Assembly: GCF_004125825.1 (NCBI RefSeq)
Contig: NZ_QQWI01000006.1
Coordinates: 248,001 to 312,000 of the forward strand
Origin: Fusibacter sp. A1
Lineage (GTDB): Bacteria; Bacillota; Clostridia; Peptostreptococcales; Acidaminobacteraceae
Reading direction: 5' to 3'
Length of the DNA: 64,000 nt
The notes under the pieces were generated by a model. That model did no database searches and was not told where the DNA came from. It saw nothing but the letters and a program-made list of their open reading frames with translations. Of this stretch, positions 1 through 7,596 are shown in pieces; position 1 is the first letter of the stretch, and each line of letters begins with the position of its first letter. The position numbers and the translations under genes are program-made.

Positions 1-438
1 CTGGGTGGATTCGCTTATGGTCTGGTACTCAAGTGACCAATCTACAGAAAACCCGAGGGACTGCCAGAGTGATTTGAATTCAGCTTCGTATTTTTCAGTG
101 GTTTTCAGGCAGAGCGCGCTGAAGGCTTCCCTTGACAGATCCTTGGCCCTTATCTTCTGTTCACGTTCCACAAGCCTCTCTGTGGGTAAGCCGTTGTCGT
201 CAAAACCGAAGGGATAAAAAAGATTGTACCCCCTTATGCGTTTGTATCTTGCGATGATCTCGGCCTGGGTATACGAAAAGATATGGCCGATGTGGAGCGA
301 ACCGCTTACTGTGGGTGGTGGCGTGTCGATACTGAAGACCGGCTTATATGAAGTTTTGTCATAGGCGTAAAGGTTTGCGTCCTTCCACAGGTCCTGAATT
401 TTTTTGTCTTTGCTTTTAAAATCATAACGTTTTTCCAT
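1..438 (-). CDS. valS: Valine--tRNA ligase, N-terminal part (cut by window start)
   Basis: Class I aminoacyl-tRNA synthetase that charges tRNA-Val in the cytoplasm. The minus-strand frame is open from an ATG at 438 to the window edge (146 codons), so only the N-terminus is present. The protein starts MEKRYDFKSK and carries PPPTVSGSLHIGH around residues 38-50: the ATP-binding HIGH signature in the context usual for ValS. It continues with GFDDNGLPTERLVE, the editing-class synthetase pattern. A Val-type assignment over Ile/Leu rests on the PPTVSG(S)LHIGH wording and on the T-box leader just upstream. The remainder, including KMSKS and the anticodon-binding domain, lies outside the window. Confidence 0.93.
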   Translation of the reverse strand, partial: MEKRYDFKSKDKKIQDLWKDANLYAYDKTSYKPVFSIDTPPPTVSGSLHIGHIFSYTQAEIIARYKRIRGYNLFYPFGFDDNGLPTERLVEREQKIRAKDLSREAFSALCLKTTEKYEAEFKSLWQSLGFSVDWSLEYQTISESTQ

Positions 439-483
439 TCTACTCTCCTTGTCTTCAAACATCAGCTATCCTATCATGCCAAT

Positions 484-515
484 AAAAAACGCCCTAAGCA
501 TATATGCTTAGGGCG
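484..515 (-). terminator. Conditional terminator of the valS T-box
   Basis: Perfect inverted repeat GCCCTAAGCATATATGCTTAGGGC (given in two halves: GCCCTAAGCATA and TATGCTTAGGGC) at 491-514, followed on the minus strand by a run of T (489-484). It directly follows the T-box core and competes with the antiterminator. Confidence 0.9.
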
Positions 516-747
516 ACTGTTCGCGGTACCACCTAAATTAAGAGTAAACTCTTATCTCATCATGTACAGAGAAATCCTCGATACATTATCCAGATAACGG
601 CGGAATCCGTTGGCGCCTACTTTACTTTTCGGGCCAAAGCTCAGAGACTACTTCGAGACACCCTTCACGAAGATTTTCACCGTCCATCTTCTCTCTAGGC
701 ATCGGGTGTGCCTGTACTCCTTCTCGTCATTGCTCAAATTTTATATT
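484..747 (-). ncRNA. T-box leader (tRNA-sensing riboswitch) of valS
   Basis: Untranslated leader between the valS promoter and its ATG. On the minus strand the 5' end reads AATGACGAGAAGGAGTA (about 731-715), typical of Stem I entry. The T-box core AGGTGGTACCGCGAACA is at 534-518. It is followed by a GC-rich terminator stem (491-514) and a U run. Uncharged tRNA pairing with the specifier loop and with the T-box bulge would favour the antiterminator and switch valS on. A GUC triplet at 648-646 is a candidate Val specifier, but I could not fold Stem I well enough to be sure. Confidence 0.93.
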
Positions 748-753
748 GGACTC

Positions 754-782
754 ATTATAGATCTAATATTCAAATAAGTCAA
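754..782 (-). promoter_or_regulatory. Sigma-A type promoter of valS
   Basis: On the minus strand TTGACT (782-777), a 17-base spacer, then TATAAT (759-754). Transcription would begin near 747, immediately before the T-box Stem I sequence. Confidence 0.85.
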
Positions 783-824
783 CAGGGAGGGGTGAAGAGT
801 TTTTTGAAAAAAAAAGAGGGGGAC

Positions 825-1053
825 GAGGGCTTTACCTCGCTTTGCTCGGGTTTTACCTTTGTGCTTCGCACTCAGGGCTTTACTTCGCTTGCGCTCAGGC
901 TGTACTCGCTTTGCTCGGATTGTTGTGGCCTTTGGCCACGCAAGAGCTGTATTAGCCGTGGTCGAAGGCCACGTACAACCCAAGCGTCAGCGCCGTACAG
1001 CCTGAGTGCGCAGCACGAAAGTATAACCTGAGCGCAGCGAAGTACAACCCTCT
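825..1053. repeat. Quasi-palindromic array of short hairpin units
   Basis: Non-coding stretch between the old yellow enzyme gene and the valS promoter. It is made of about nine units of 20-27 bases. Each has a conserved block, GGG(C/T)T(T/G)TAC or its complement GTACA(A/G)CC, next to a variable mini-palindrome such as TTCGCTTGCGCTCA, GTGCTTCGCAC or GTGGCCTTTGGCCAC. Five units (from 827, 848, 875, 898 and 917) point one way and four (ending at 981, 1002, 1028 and 1050) point the other. The outer ends are imperfect inverted repeats (GAGGGCTTTACCTCGCT at 825 against the complement at 1037-1053). The short ORFs here are by-products of the repeats. Function unknown. Confidence 0.85.
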
Positions 1054-1085
1054 CAAAACTCAATCAACTAAACTCCCTTACCCTT

Positions 1086-2138
1086 CTACCTTTTTAACTC
1101 TTTCAATCTCCATGGACATTCGTTTCCGTTCGTTCCATATTTACATCTTGGCTTGCAGTGGTAGCAGACATTCACACTCTCGCCCGCTATGGCTTTGATT
1201 CCCCAGTTGGGATCTGCCAGTATCGCTCTTCCTAGGGCGACAAAATCGCAGTGACCCTCTTTGACCAGCTTTTCCGCTTGTTCAGGGTACCTGATGCCGA
1301 ACACACATGCTACCGGTATATCCGTGTGCCTTTTAATGACTGAACCCATATAGGTGATCTGTGAAAATTCGAAATCCGCTGGAACTTCGACATCGCCATA
1401 GACTATCCCAGACGAGACATTCAAAAGATCAACGCCTGCCCTTTCGAGCTCCTTCACAAAGATAATGTCCTCTTCGAAGGAAGGATCGTTCACTCCGTAT
1501 CTGTAACCTACCACAAAATCAGGACCGGTCGCTTCCCTTACCGCCTTTACGATTTCAATGCCAAGGCGCATCCTGTTCTCGAGTGTGCCCCCGTAGCCAT
1601 CTGTTCTTTTATTTGATTTGCTCGATGCGAACTGGCTAAGCAGGTATCCGTGCGCTCCATGGATCTCCACGCCGTCAAGTCCTGCGGTTTTAGCCCTTAC
1701 GGCAGCCTTTACAAAGGCTTCTTTCACTTCATTGATCTGCTCAAGTGTCATCTCAAGACACTCTTTGGCATCTGTTTTCAGGGGTGATGCTCCATAAACC
1801 ATAGGTCCTACCGATTTATCGCCTGCATGGACCAGCTGTACAAGGCTTAGCGATTTATTTTCACGGCATGCATCAGCCATCTTGATAAACTGCGGGATAT
1901 GCGCATCGTCCCACAGCCCAAGTTCGGTGTCGCAAAGACGCCCCGACTTTAAAATGGCAGTCGCCTCTATCACGATCACACCTGCGCCGCCCTTGGCCCT
2001 TAGTCCGTAGTGCGATGCCCTATCATGCGTTTCAAATCCCTTATCGTCCGCCCAGTTGAAACATACCAAAGGCGGCATCAAAATCCTGTTCTTCACTTCT
2101 ATCTTATTGACTCTTATGCTTTGGTCTAAACTTGACAT
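1086..2138 (-). CDS. Old yellow enzyme family NADH:flavin oxidoreductase
   Basis: FMN-dependent TIM-barrel ene-reductase of 350 residues, the usual length of the single-domain family. It likely reduces activated C=C bonds with NAD(P)H in the cytosol. RILMPPLVCFNW near residue 18 matches the FMN-binding N-terminal strand. HGAH at 160-163 supplies the substrate-binding pair, followed by the family stretch YLLSQF..S..N.RTDGYGG..ENR. ALGRAILADP near the C-terminus is the phosphate-binding end of the barrel. The tail is cysteine-rich (CYHCKPRC, then NECPW), so a small metal site is possible, but there is no second flavin domain as in dienoyl-CoA reductases. The gene stands alone. Its natural substrate cannot be told. 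Confidence 0.9.
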   Translation of the reverse strand: MSSLDQSIRVNKIEVKNRILMPPLVCFNWADDKGFETHDRASHYGLRAKGGAGVIVIEATAILKSGRLCDTELGLWDDAHIPQFIKMADACRENKSLSLVQLVHAGDKSVGPMVYGASPLKTDAKECLEMTLEQINEVKEAFVKAAVRAKTAGLDGVEIHGAHGYLLSQFASSKSNKRTDGYGGTLENRMRLGIEIVKAVREATGPDFVVGYRYGVNDPSFEEDIIFVKELERAGVDLLNVSSGIVYGDVEVPADFEFSQITYMGSVIKRHTDIPVACVFGIRYPEQAEKLVKEGHCDFVALGRAILADPNWGIKAIAGESVNVCYHCKPRCKYGTNGNECPWRLKELKR

Positions 2139-2244
2139 AATTATTCCTCCGTTTGTACCTATTCTAACATACTCAGAAAGTCCTTTGTAAAAAGATTAAA
2201 CTATGATAGACTGTATCAGCTTATACTAGAAAGTTAGAGGAAGA

Positions 2245-3456
2245 ATGATGAATACATTTAAAGCACTCGGGATCAACGACTCGCTCGTCGATTTGTTGGC
2301 CCATCAAGGGATAAAAACACCGTCACCTATCCAATCGATGACCATACCTACCATTTTGGACGGTACCGATGTCATCGCACAGGCCCAGACAGGAACAGGA
2401 AAGACACTCGCCTTCTTGCTTCCGATCTTTCAGACGATCAATCTGGACTCAAGGGAAGTACAGGGACTCATCGTCACGCCGACAAGAGAGCTGGCGCTCC
2501 AGATTACTGAAGAAGCCAACAAGCTCGCAGGCGATTCAGAAATAGGTATCCTATGCGTCTACGGCGGACAAGACCTTAAAAAGCAGCTGAAGAAACTGGA
2601 TAAGGGTATCCATCTCATCATCGCGACACCCGGCCGTCTCCTTGACCATCTGCACCGCGAGACGATTGTTCTTGACCATCTTAAGGCACTCGTGCTCGAC
2701 GAGGCCGACCAGATGCTTTTGATCGGATTCAAGCAAGAGGTCGAGCTTATCCTAAAACGTACAAATAGAAATAAGCAGAGCATGTGTTTTTCAGCGACAC
2801 TCGACAAACATGTGAAAAAGCTTGCCTATAAGTTTATGAACAACCCTGTCGAAATTCAGGCGCAGTCAGAAAACGTGACCCTGGATGTGATCAGGCAAAA
2901 GGTCATTCTTGCGACGGACCGTTCCAAGCAGGAGGCGCTGATCAAAGAACTTGAAGCGACCAATCCTTTTCTTGGAATCATCTTTTGTAGGACCAAAAGA
3001 AGAGCCGATAAGCTAGAGGGCGACATGACTAGGCTAAAGATGTCTGTCAACAAGCTTCACGGCGACATGTCGCAGTCAGCGAGACAGCATGTCATGAAGA
3101 GCTTCAGAGATGCAAAGTTTCAGTTCCTGGTCACCACGGATGTCGCTGCAAGGGGTATCGATGTGACCGGCATCACACATATCTACAACTATGACATTCC
3201 AGAAACACCGGACAGCTACATCCACCGAATCGGAAGAACCGGTAGAATGGGAGACGATGGAGCGGCAATCACGTTCATCTCACCAAAGGACAAACCGCTT
3301 TTAGTTGCCATCGAAAACGCCATCGGTAAAAAGTTACCAGTCACAGAGCATAAGTCCGAGCATTTTGATAATGTCAGCGACATGAAGGATAAGATGCACC
3401 ATGTGCGTGTCGAAAAGAAACACGTCCCTAAAAAAGGCCACAGGTCACGTCGCTAG
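2245..3456 (+). CDS. DEAD-box ATP-dependent RNA helicase
   Basis: Cytoplasmic RNA-unwinding ATPase of 403 residues used in ribosome assembly or RNA turnover. All core motifs are present in order: Q motif (PSPIQ, 26-30), Walker A AQTGTGKT (47-54), PTREL (79-83), TPGR (128-131), DEAD (152-155), SAT (183-185), TTDVAARGID (297-306) and HRIGRTGR (327-334). The C-terminal extension is only about 55 residues and ends in a basic Lys/Arg tail, lacking the DbpA-type RNA-binding domain of CsdA/DbpA. It is therefore closest to the short CshB/RhlE-like group. Two adjacent ATG codons (2245, 2248) follow an AGAGGAAG ribosome binding site. Monocistronic, with a terminator at 3495. Confidence 0.95.
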   Translation: MMNTFKALGINDSLVDLLAHQGIKTPSPIQSMTIPTILDGTDVIAQAQTGTGKTLAFLLPIFQTINLDSREVQGLIVTPTRELALQITEEANKLAGDSEIGILCVYGGQDLKKQLKKLDKGIHLIIATPGRLLDHLHRETIVLDHLKALVLDEADQMLLIGFKQEVELILKRTNRNKQSMCFSATLDKHVKKLAYKFMNNPVEIQAQSENVTLDVIRQKVILATDRSKQEALIKELEATNPFLGIIFCRTKRRADKLEGDMTRLKMSVNKLHGDMSQSARQHVMKSFRDAKFQFLVTTDVAARGIDVTGITHIYNYDIPETPDSYIHRIGRTGRMGDDGAAITFISPKDKPLLVAIENAIGKKLPVTEHKSEHFDNVSDMKDKMHHVRVEKKHVPKKGHRSRR

Positions 3457-3494
3457 TAGCTGCATCTACCCTATGAGTCACTACAAACTAATAG

Positions 3495-3534
3495 AACAGC
3501 CCAAGAAGAAATAGTTTCTTCTTGGGCTGTTTTT
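3495..3534. terminator. Terminator between convergent helicase and methyltransferase genes
   Basis: 17-base perfect arms (3495-3511 and 3515-3531, reading AACAGCCCAAGAAGAAA and its complement) around a 3-base loop, with a T run on the plus strand (3530-3534). It serves the helicase gene and overlaps the stop codon of the minus-strand gene. Confidence 0.9.
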
Positions 3535-4177
3535 AATTTCTTCTGAAAGTGCAAATTCTTTTTTCATCGCAGTAGAGGATGCTTAAGTCCAGTTGGACTG
3601 CGATTTCTGAGAGCGTCGTCTTATTGAAAAACGAGATATGTGTCTCATCCCTTCTATACCACCATTTTTTAAAGGCTTCCTCGTCGTTATAGTGGAAGAG
3701 CGTCATGACAGCCAGTATTCCTCCTGGCTTCAAATGCTTCTTAAACAGTTTGAAATAGCTAAGTGGGTCAGAAAGATGTTCGATCACCTCTGTCGAGACA
3801 ATCACATCGTATGTCTTTTCCTCATAGACTTTTACCGGTTGAAAATGAAGATCGTAATGGTCGACATTGAAGTCTGTGTCCCTTTTGATCACTTGTGACA
3901 ATACCGGTTCCGGTCCGCTTCCAAAATCAAGCAGTTCACCGCTTGAGGAAAATGGCAGCACCGCCTTGTCGACAAAGTCTTTGAACATGTTCACATAGCC
4001 CTCGTCCTCAATGGTGTTGTTGTGCAGGTCATAGACCTCACGCTCCCTTTTGAAATCGACGGTCTTACTGTCGTCCATCTGAATGAACTCGCAGTTCACG
4101 CAGTTGTAATAAGCTATATCAAATTGGCCGTCATAGATTGTTTTCGTATCCGACCCGCATATTTTACATTTAACCAT
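3533..4177 (-). CDS. Zinc-ribbon class I SAM-dependent methyltransferase
   Basis: Methyltransferase of 214 residues. The N-terminus has a zinc-ribbon-like CKIC...CVNC pair (about residues 4-33). The SAM-binding motif I (LLDFGSGPEPVLSQV) is near residue 84, and DVIVSTEVIEHLSDP matches the Methyltransf_23/UbiE-like group. This layout is common in methyltransferases acting on sugar nucleotides or small metabolites; the substrate is not evident. I start it at the ATG at 4177, which has AAAGGTGG about nine bases upstream, rather than at the in-frame GTG at 4189 that lies within that ribosome binding site. Single gene, convergent with the helicase. Confidence 0.85.
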   Translation of the reverse strand: MVKCKICGSDTKTIYDGQFDIAYYNCVNCEFIQMDDSKTVDFKREREVYDLHNNTIEDEGYVNMFKDFVDKAVLPFSSSGELLDFGSGPEPVLSQVIKRDTDFNVDHYDLHFQPVKVYEEKTYDVIVSTEVIEHLSDPLSYFKLFKKHLKPGGILAVMTLFHYNDEEAFKKWWYRRDETHISFFNKTTLSEIAVQLDLSILYCDEKRICTFRRN

Positions 4178-4230
4178 GGTTGACCCCACCTTTATCAGTT
4201 CTTACAATTTGCTAACTTATCATACCACAC

Positions 4231-4258
4231 TTGAAACCTAGTCTCAATTGGTTATAAT
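4231..4258 (+). promoter_or_regulatory. Promoter of the EamA transporter gene
   Basis: TTGAAA (4231-4236), a 16-base spacer and TATAAT (4253-4258). The start of transcription would fall in the GATTGGT repeat tract that follows. Confidence 0.75.
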
Positions 4259-4263
4259 GGGAT

Positions 4264-4284
4264 GATTGGTGATTGGTGATTGGT
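4264..4284 (+). repeat. Three tandem GATTGGT heptamers at the transcription start region
   Basis: GATTGGT is repeated three times without interruption immediately downstream of the -10 box and about 37 bases before the start codon of the transporter gene. Being 7 bases long and outside the coding region, changes in copy number would alter leader length, not reading frame. Confidence 0.85.
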
Positions 4285-4320
4285 TACGGATGATAGAGGA
4301 TAGAAGAGGGATGGTGTGTG

Positions 4321-5169
4321 ATGGATCATAAAAAAAGGGCGATTGTTACGATGCTGGTTTCCGCGTTTGCGTTTTCGCTGATGGGTGTGTTTGTAAAGAT
4401 GACAGGGGATATCCCCGTGATTCAAAAATCGGTCTTCAGAACCGTCACCATCATGGTCATCTCTTACTATATGATGAAACAGCAAAAGGTCAACTTATCC
4501 GAAATCAGGCATATTAAACTGCTTGGTATCCGCTCTGTCACAGGTACTGTAGGCATCATACTCAACTACTATGCCATCGACCATCTGATACTATCCGATG
4601 CCAATGTGATTTTCAGGCTCAGCACGATCTTTGTCATGTTCTTCAGCTGGATTTTTCTAAAAGAGCGTATGAACCACACCCAAGGACTTGCGGCGATCAT
4701 CGCCTTCAGCGGCGTGGTGCTTATCATCAAGCCTCAGTTCGCAATCGAAGTGATACCCTATGCGTTGGCACTGCTTGGAGCGGCTTCTGCAGCCGGAGCT
4801 TACACAGCCCTAAGAGCTCTTGGCGGAAAAGAAAAGCCGGTACTGATCGTCTTCTTCTTCTCGCTTTTTACAACGGTGGTCTTGCTGCCCTATGTCGCAT
4901 TCACCTTTGTCCCCATGACTCTGTCTCAGTGGATATATGCTGTTGCGGCGGGCGTTTGCGCGGCTGTCGGCCAGTTCGGTGTCACCTTCGCCTATAAGTA
5001 CGCACCCGCCAGAGAAGTATCCATCTACAATTACTACGGCGTCATTTTCTCTGCCATGTTCGGTATGATCTTCTTTGGCACCTTCCCAGACGGCTGGAGC
5101 CTTGTTGGATATGTCATCGTATTCGCGTCCTCCTATCTGATGTATTACAGCAACAAGATTAAAAACTGA
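4321..5169 (+). CDS. EamA/DMT family transporter
   Basis: Inner-membrane protein of 282 residues with about ten hydrophobic segments arranged as two EamA repeats (roughly residues 8-140 and 150-280), the standard drug/metabolite transporter size. It probably exports a small metabolite; the substrate is unknown. ATG at 4321 is preferred over the adjacent GTG at 4318, given AGAAGAGGG about ten bases upstream. Conserved features include the FRTVTIM stretch after TM1-2 and FLKERMN at the end of the first repeat. Monocistronic, with promoter at 4231 and terminator at 5179. Confidence 0.9.
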   Translation: MDHKKRAIVTMLVSAFAFSLMGVFVKMTGDIPVIQKSVFRTVTIMVISYYMMKQQKVNLSEIRHIKLLGIRSVTGTVGIILNYYAIDHLILSDANVIFRLSTIFVMFFSWIFLKERMNHTQGLAAIIAFSGVVLIIKPQFAIEVIPYALALLGAASAAGAYTALRALGGKEKPVLIVFFFSLFTTVVLLPYVAFTFVPMTLSQWIYAVAAGVCAAVGQFGVTFAYKYAPAREVSIYNYYGVIFSAMFGMIFFGTFPDGWSLVGYVIVFASSYLMYYSNKIKN

Positions 5170-5178
5170 TTCTATTGT

Positions 5179-5223
5179 TAAAAGCTTGCGCAAAGAGACA
5201 CGGTCCCTTTACGCAAGCTTTTC
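5179..5223. terminator. Bidirectional terminator
   Basis: AAAAGCTTGCG at 5179-5189 pairs with CGCAAGCTTTT near 5213-5223, with further CAAAG/CTTT pairing inside. It separates the convergent transporter and dehydrogenase-like genes. Confidence 0.85.
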
Positions 5224-6114
5224 TTATCTTGTCGATTTTAAATTATCAAGCACCTTTTGAGAAAGCCTGCCCTCAGCCTGTCTCGTGAATCCCGATACCT
5301 TTTGAGTGGTGATCACCCGGTCCATACTACTTAAGATATCCGCCTTAGACCCTAAGCCTCCCCTATCTGTAATCAGAAAGTTCGAAGGTCTAGCGATCCA
5401 CTGTTCAAACGCATCAAGTTCAAACGTGGGTTCCAACGACGTATTGATCAGAATCTTGCCGTTTCCAAAAGCTTCAAAGGCCTCATTGTCCATCACTTCT
5501 GTGAACTTTGGCAGGTGGGTCGACACCATCTGTGCCTCACTTAGCATTTCATGAAGGGGTCTAAAGCTCAGCCAGTCCGATTCCAGATGTTCTTTCCGAG
5601 TTCGGCTATAATAGACCACCTTCATTCCAAAGGCCCTTGCACGCTCTGCGAGCATGTATCCTGTAGTGCCAAGACCGATGATACCGAGTGTCTTGCCTGT
5701 GAGCTCCTCTTGCTTTTCTGAAAACTGATAGGCTCCAAAACCGTGCAAGAGCCTGATGAGTTCGCTGATGATGAACTCTACAAGACCTTCGTCACCGTAA
5801 TCCCTGACACCCAGCACTTTGATTCCCTTGCTTCTTGCGTATGCGATGTCGACATTCGCGCTTTTTTCGTCATACAGACTGCAGCACATCCCGATATACT
5901 TGATCTCAGGGCACGCGTCGATCACGGCCCTTGTGACAGGGGTTCTCCATGAGACCAAGAGCACATCAGCCCCACTCGCCCTAACAATCGCCTCCTGTTC
6001 ATCCACAGGATCCGAATCGTTCATCACCAGTTCCTCACAGTACTTCTTCAACTCCTCATATGCCCAGGGTTCAAGGCCCGTTTGATCAAGGTTTACAATT
6101 TTCTTATATGTCAT
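5224..6114 (-). CDS. D-2-hydroxyacid dehydrogenase-like protein lacking the catalytic triad
   Basis: Protein of 296 residues with the two-domain fold of D-isomer 2-hydroxyacid dehydrogenases. GKTLGIIGLGTTGYMLAERA is the NAD-binding Rossmann glycine motif and STHLPK the following substrate-domain hinge. Unusually, all three catalytic positions appear changed: NTxRG reads NTSLE (no Arg), the DVFxxEP Glu region reads DRGGLGSK, and TPH reads TTQ (no His). It may bind NAD(H) and a 2-keto acid without normal turnover, or use a different chemistry. ATG at 6114 has AAAGGAGTGA directly upstream and is preferred over the start at 6141. Single gene. Confidence 0.85.
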   Translation of the reverse strand: MTYKKIVNLDQTGLEPWAYEELKKYCEELVMNDSDPVDEQEAIVRASGADVLLVSWRTPVTRAVIDACPEIKYIGMCCSLYDEKSANVDIAYARSKGIKVLGVRDYGDEGLVEFIISELIRLLHGFGAYQFSEKQEELTGKTLGIIGLGTTGYMLAERARAFGMKVVYYSRTRKEHLESDWLSFRPLHEMLSEAQMVSTHLPKFTEVMDNEAFEAFGNGKILINTSLEPTFELDAFEQWIARPSNFLITDRGGLGSKADILSSMDRVITTQKVSGFTRQAEGRLSQKVLDNLKSTR

Positions 6115-6164
6115 TATGTCACTCCTTTTGTTTTTTTCCATCGTACCATTAAACCGACATTAAT

Positions 6165-6197
6165 AAAAGTAAAGCGCTACCACTTTCGCGGTAACGC
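6165..6197 (-). terminator. Terminator after the Fe-S protein gene
   Basis: GCGTTACC/GGTAGCGC arms (6197-6190 and 6181-6174 on the minus strand, one G-T wobble) around an 8-base loop, followed by a T-rich TTTACTTTT. Confidence 0.75.
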
Positions 6198-6203
6198 AAC
6201 TTC

Positions 6204-7454
6204 TTACTTGAACGCCTTGATCAACTTTTGCAGATAGACCGATCTGAACTGCTCGCTTGCCATGGCTTTCTTTACAGGTGACAGTTTAAGAATGGATGAC
6301 AAGATCGCCGCCATCGCGCGGTGGCTGTAAAGGGCGTCGTTGTCAAAAACAAGATTTTGAAGCTGACCTTTTTCAATGGCCATCAGCACCGTTCGGTGCA
6401 CCGAGCTATCCGGCGTGATGATTCTTTTTTCGCGCTGGTTCAGATCGAGGGCGTCTATGTTGCAGCTTCTCACACAGATGCCACAACCCAGGCACACATC
6501 TTCAAGTACCACCGTCTTATCACCCTGCTTCTCAATCGCGTCGACAGGACACCTGCTCACGCATTTACCGCAGTTGACGCATTTGTCGTTGATATGTGCG
6601 ATAAAGTTGGTGGTTTCAACAGGATGGAGGTTTCCAAACCGCTTCACAGCAAGAAGCGCCTCGCAGCAGCAACCGCAGCAGTTGCAGATATAGCCGATGC
6701 CCTTCTTCACATTTTCACCACACTGCACAAGGTTGTTCTCATAAGCCTGATGAAGCAGCTCCATGCCTTCCACCTTGTCCACTCTGCGGGCATATCCGTT
6801 TCTGATCAGCGAATCGCCGACCGCACCGAAGGTCATGCAGATATCCATGGGTGCGTCGCAGGCCCCCTGTTCTGTGTGCGACATCTTATGTCTGCAGTAG
6901 CACATGCTGATTCCCATATGTTCTTGAGTCTCTATGTAGTAGCTCGCCTTTTCAAAGTCCAAAATCTCGACCATCTGCTCAGAGCTCAGAACGCTTTCGT
7001 TCACATAAGCCCGTATCATGTTGGTCTCTGTTCCTGTGAACAATTGCTTCACAAAATCCTCTTCCTGGTTCAAATACTGATAATAGAGCTGTCCCAAGAC
7101 CTTTTGGTCCACATCGCCCCTAAGCCTCATCATCGAAAACTCGAAGAATCCCGCCATCGGCGGAGGCAGCACATAACGCATGCCCATATCCGTTTCGATA
7201 TCGATAAGGACAGCCCGGCTTGCAAGCCCCGTCAGGACCTTTTGAGCCTCTTCCTCAGGCATCGACCACCGCTTTGCGGCACCCTTTACAGTTACGGGTC
7301 TTATAGGTAGCTGAGCGACAAGCTCCGCCTCTTTCTCGCTGAATAACATTTTTAAAATCGAATAAAGTGTCTGTGATGGTGGAGCCCCCTGCGGCATTTT
7401 ATTTATCCTATCCACCAGCTTCTCGTAAGATCCTCTTGCGGTTACATGTGACAT
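6204..7454 (-). CDS. Two-[4Fe-4S] ferredoxin-domain protein with N-terminal helical/winged region
   Basis: Cytosolic iron-sulfur protein of 416 residues. Two adjacent ferredoxin motifs, CVNCGKCVSRCP (292-303) and CLGCGICVRSC (321-331), should bind two [4Fe-4S] clusters. Upstream are further cysteine groups: CYC at 185-187, C199 and C206, and CNCCGCCC (257-264). These suggest an extra metal or cluster site. Residues 30-110 look like a winged-helix arrangement. Clostridial genomes encode similar 4Fe-4S binding proteins of unknown partner; an electron-transfer or redox-sensing role is inference. GGGAGG lies before the ATG. There is no oxidoreductase partner next to it. The long ORF on the other strand is antisense shadow. 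Confidence 0.85.
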   Translation of the reverse strand: MSHVTARGSYEKLVDRINKMPQGAPPSQTLYSILKMLFSEKEAELVAQLPIRPVTVKGAAKRWSMPEEEAQKVLTGLASRAVLIDIETDMGMRYVLPPPMAGFFEFSMMRLRGDVDQKVLGQLYYQYLNQEEDFVKQLFTGTETNMIRAYVNESVLSSEQMVEILDFEKASYYIETQEHMGISMCYCRHKMSHTEQGACDAPMDICMTFGAVGDSLIRNGYARRVDKVEGMELLHQAYENNLVQCGENVKKGIGYICNCCGCCCEALLAVKRFGNLHPVETTNFIAHINDKCVNCGKCVSRCPVDAIEKQGDKTVVLEDVCLGCGICVRSCNIDALDLNQREKRIITPDSSVHRTVLMAIEKGQLQNLVFDNDALYSHRAMAAILSSILKLSPVKKAMASEQFRSVYLQKLIKAFK

Positions 7455-7540
7455 AAATAAACCTCCCTAACCTACTTCCATTATGCCTTTTGGGAGGTCA
7501 TTATGCAAACCAATTGTCAGACAATTCAAAAAACAACCCC

Positions 7541-7596
7541 AAATCGTGCCAGTCACCAAATGAACCACGTCAAATCGTGCCTGTCACCGAATGAAC
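7541..7596. repeat. Two 25-base direct repeats (GTGCCTGTCACC type)
   Basis: The copies at 7541-7565 and 7572-7596 differ at two positions and share AAATCGTGCC and GTCACC...ATGAAC. The period is 31 bases. They sit between the Fe-S protein gene and the kinase gene, the second copy abutting the kinase stop codon. Similar GTGACAGGCAC-type intergenic repeats are, from memory, frequent in Bacillota. Confidence 0.8.

Noticed and set aside
825..1053. CRISPR-like array
   Set aside because: Units change orientation, the spacers are themselves palindromes and no cas genes are present.
708..1063. Short ORFs of 63-107 residues on both strands over the hairpin array
   Set aside because: They arise from the inverted repeat units, have no ribosome binding site and translate the repeats.
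6321..7310. 329-codon ORF antisense to the Fe-S protein gene
   Set aside because: Antisense shadow; His- and Ala-rich odd composition, no ribosome binding site. The Fe-S frame has clear motifs.
7541..7596. Attachment site of an integrated element
   Set aside because: The two copies are 31 bases apart and no integrase or foreign segment lies between or near them.
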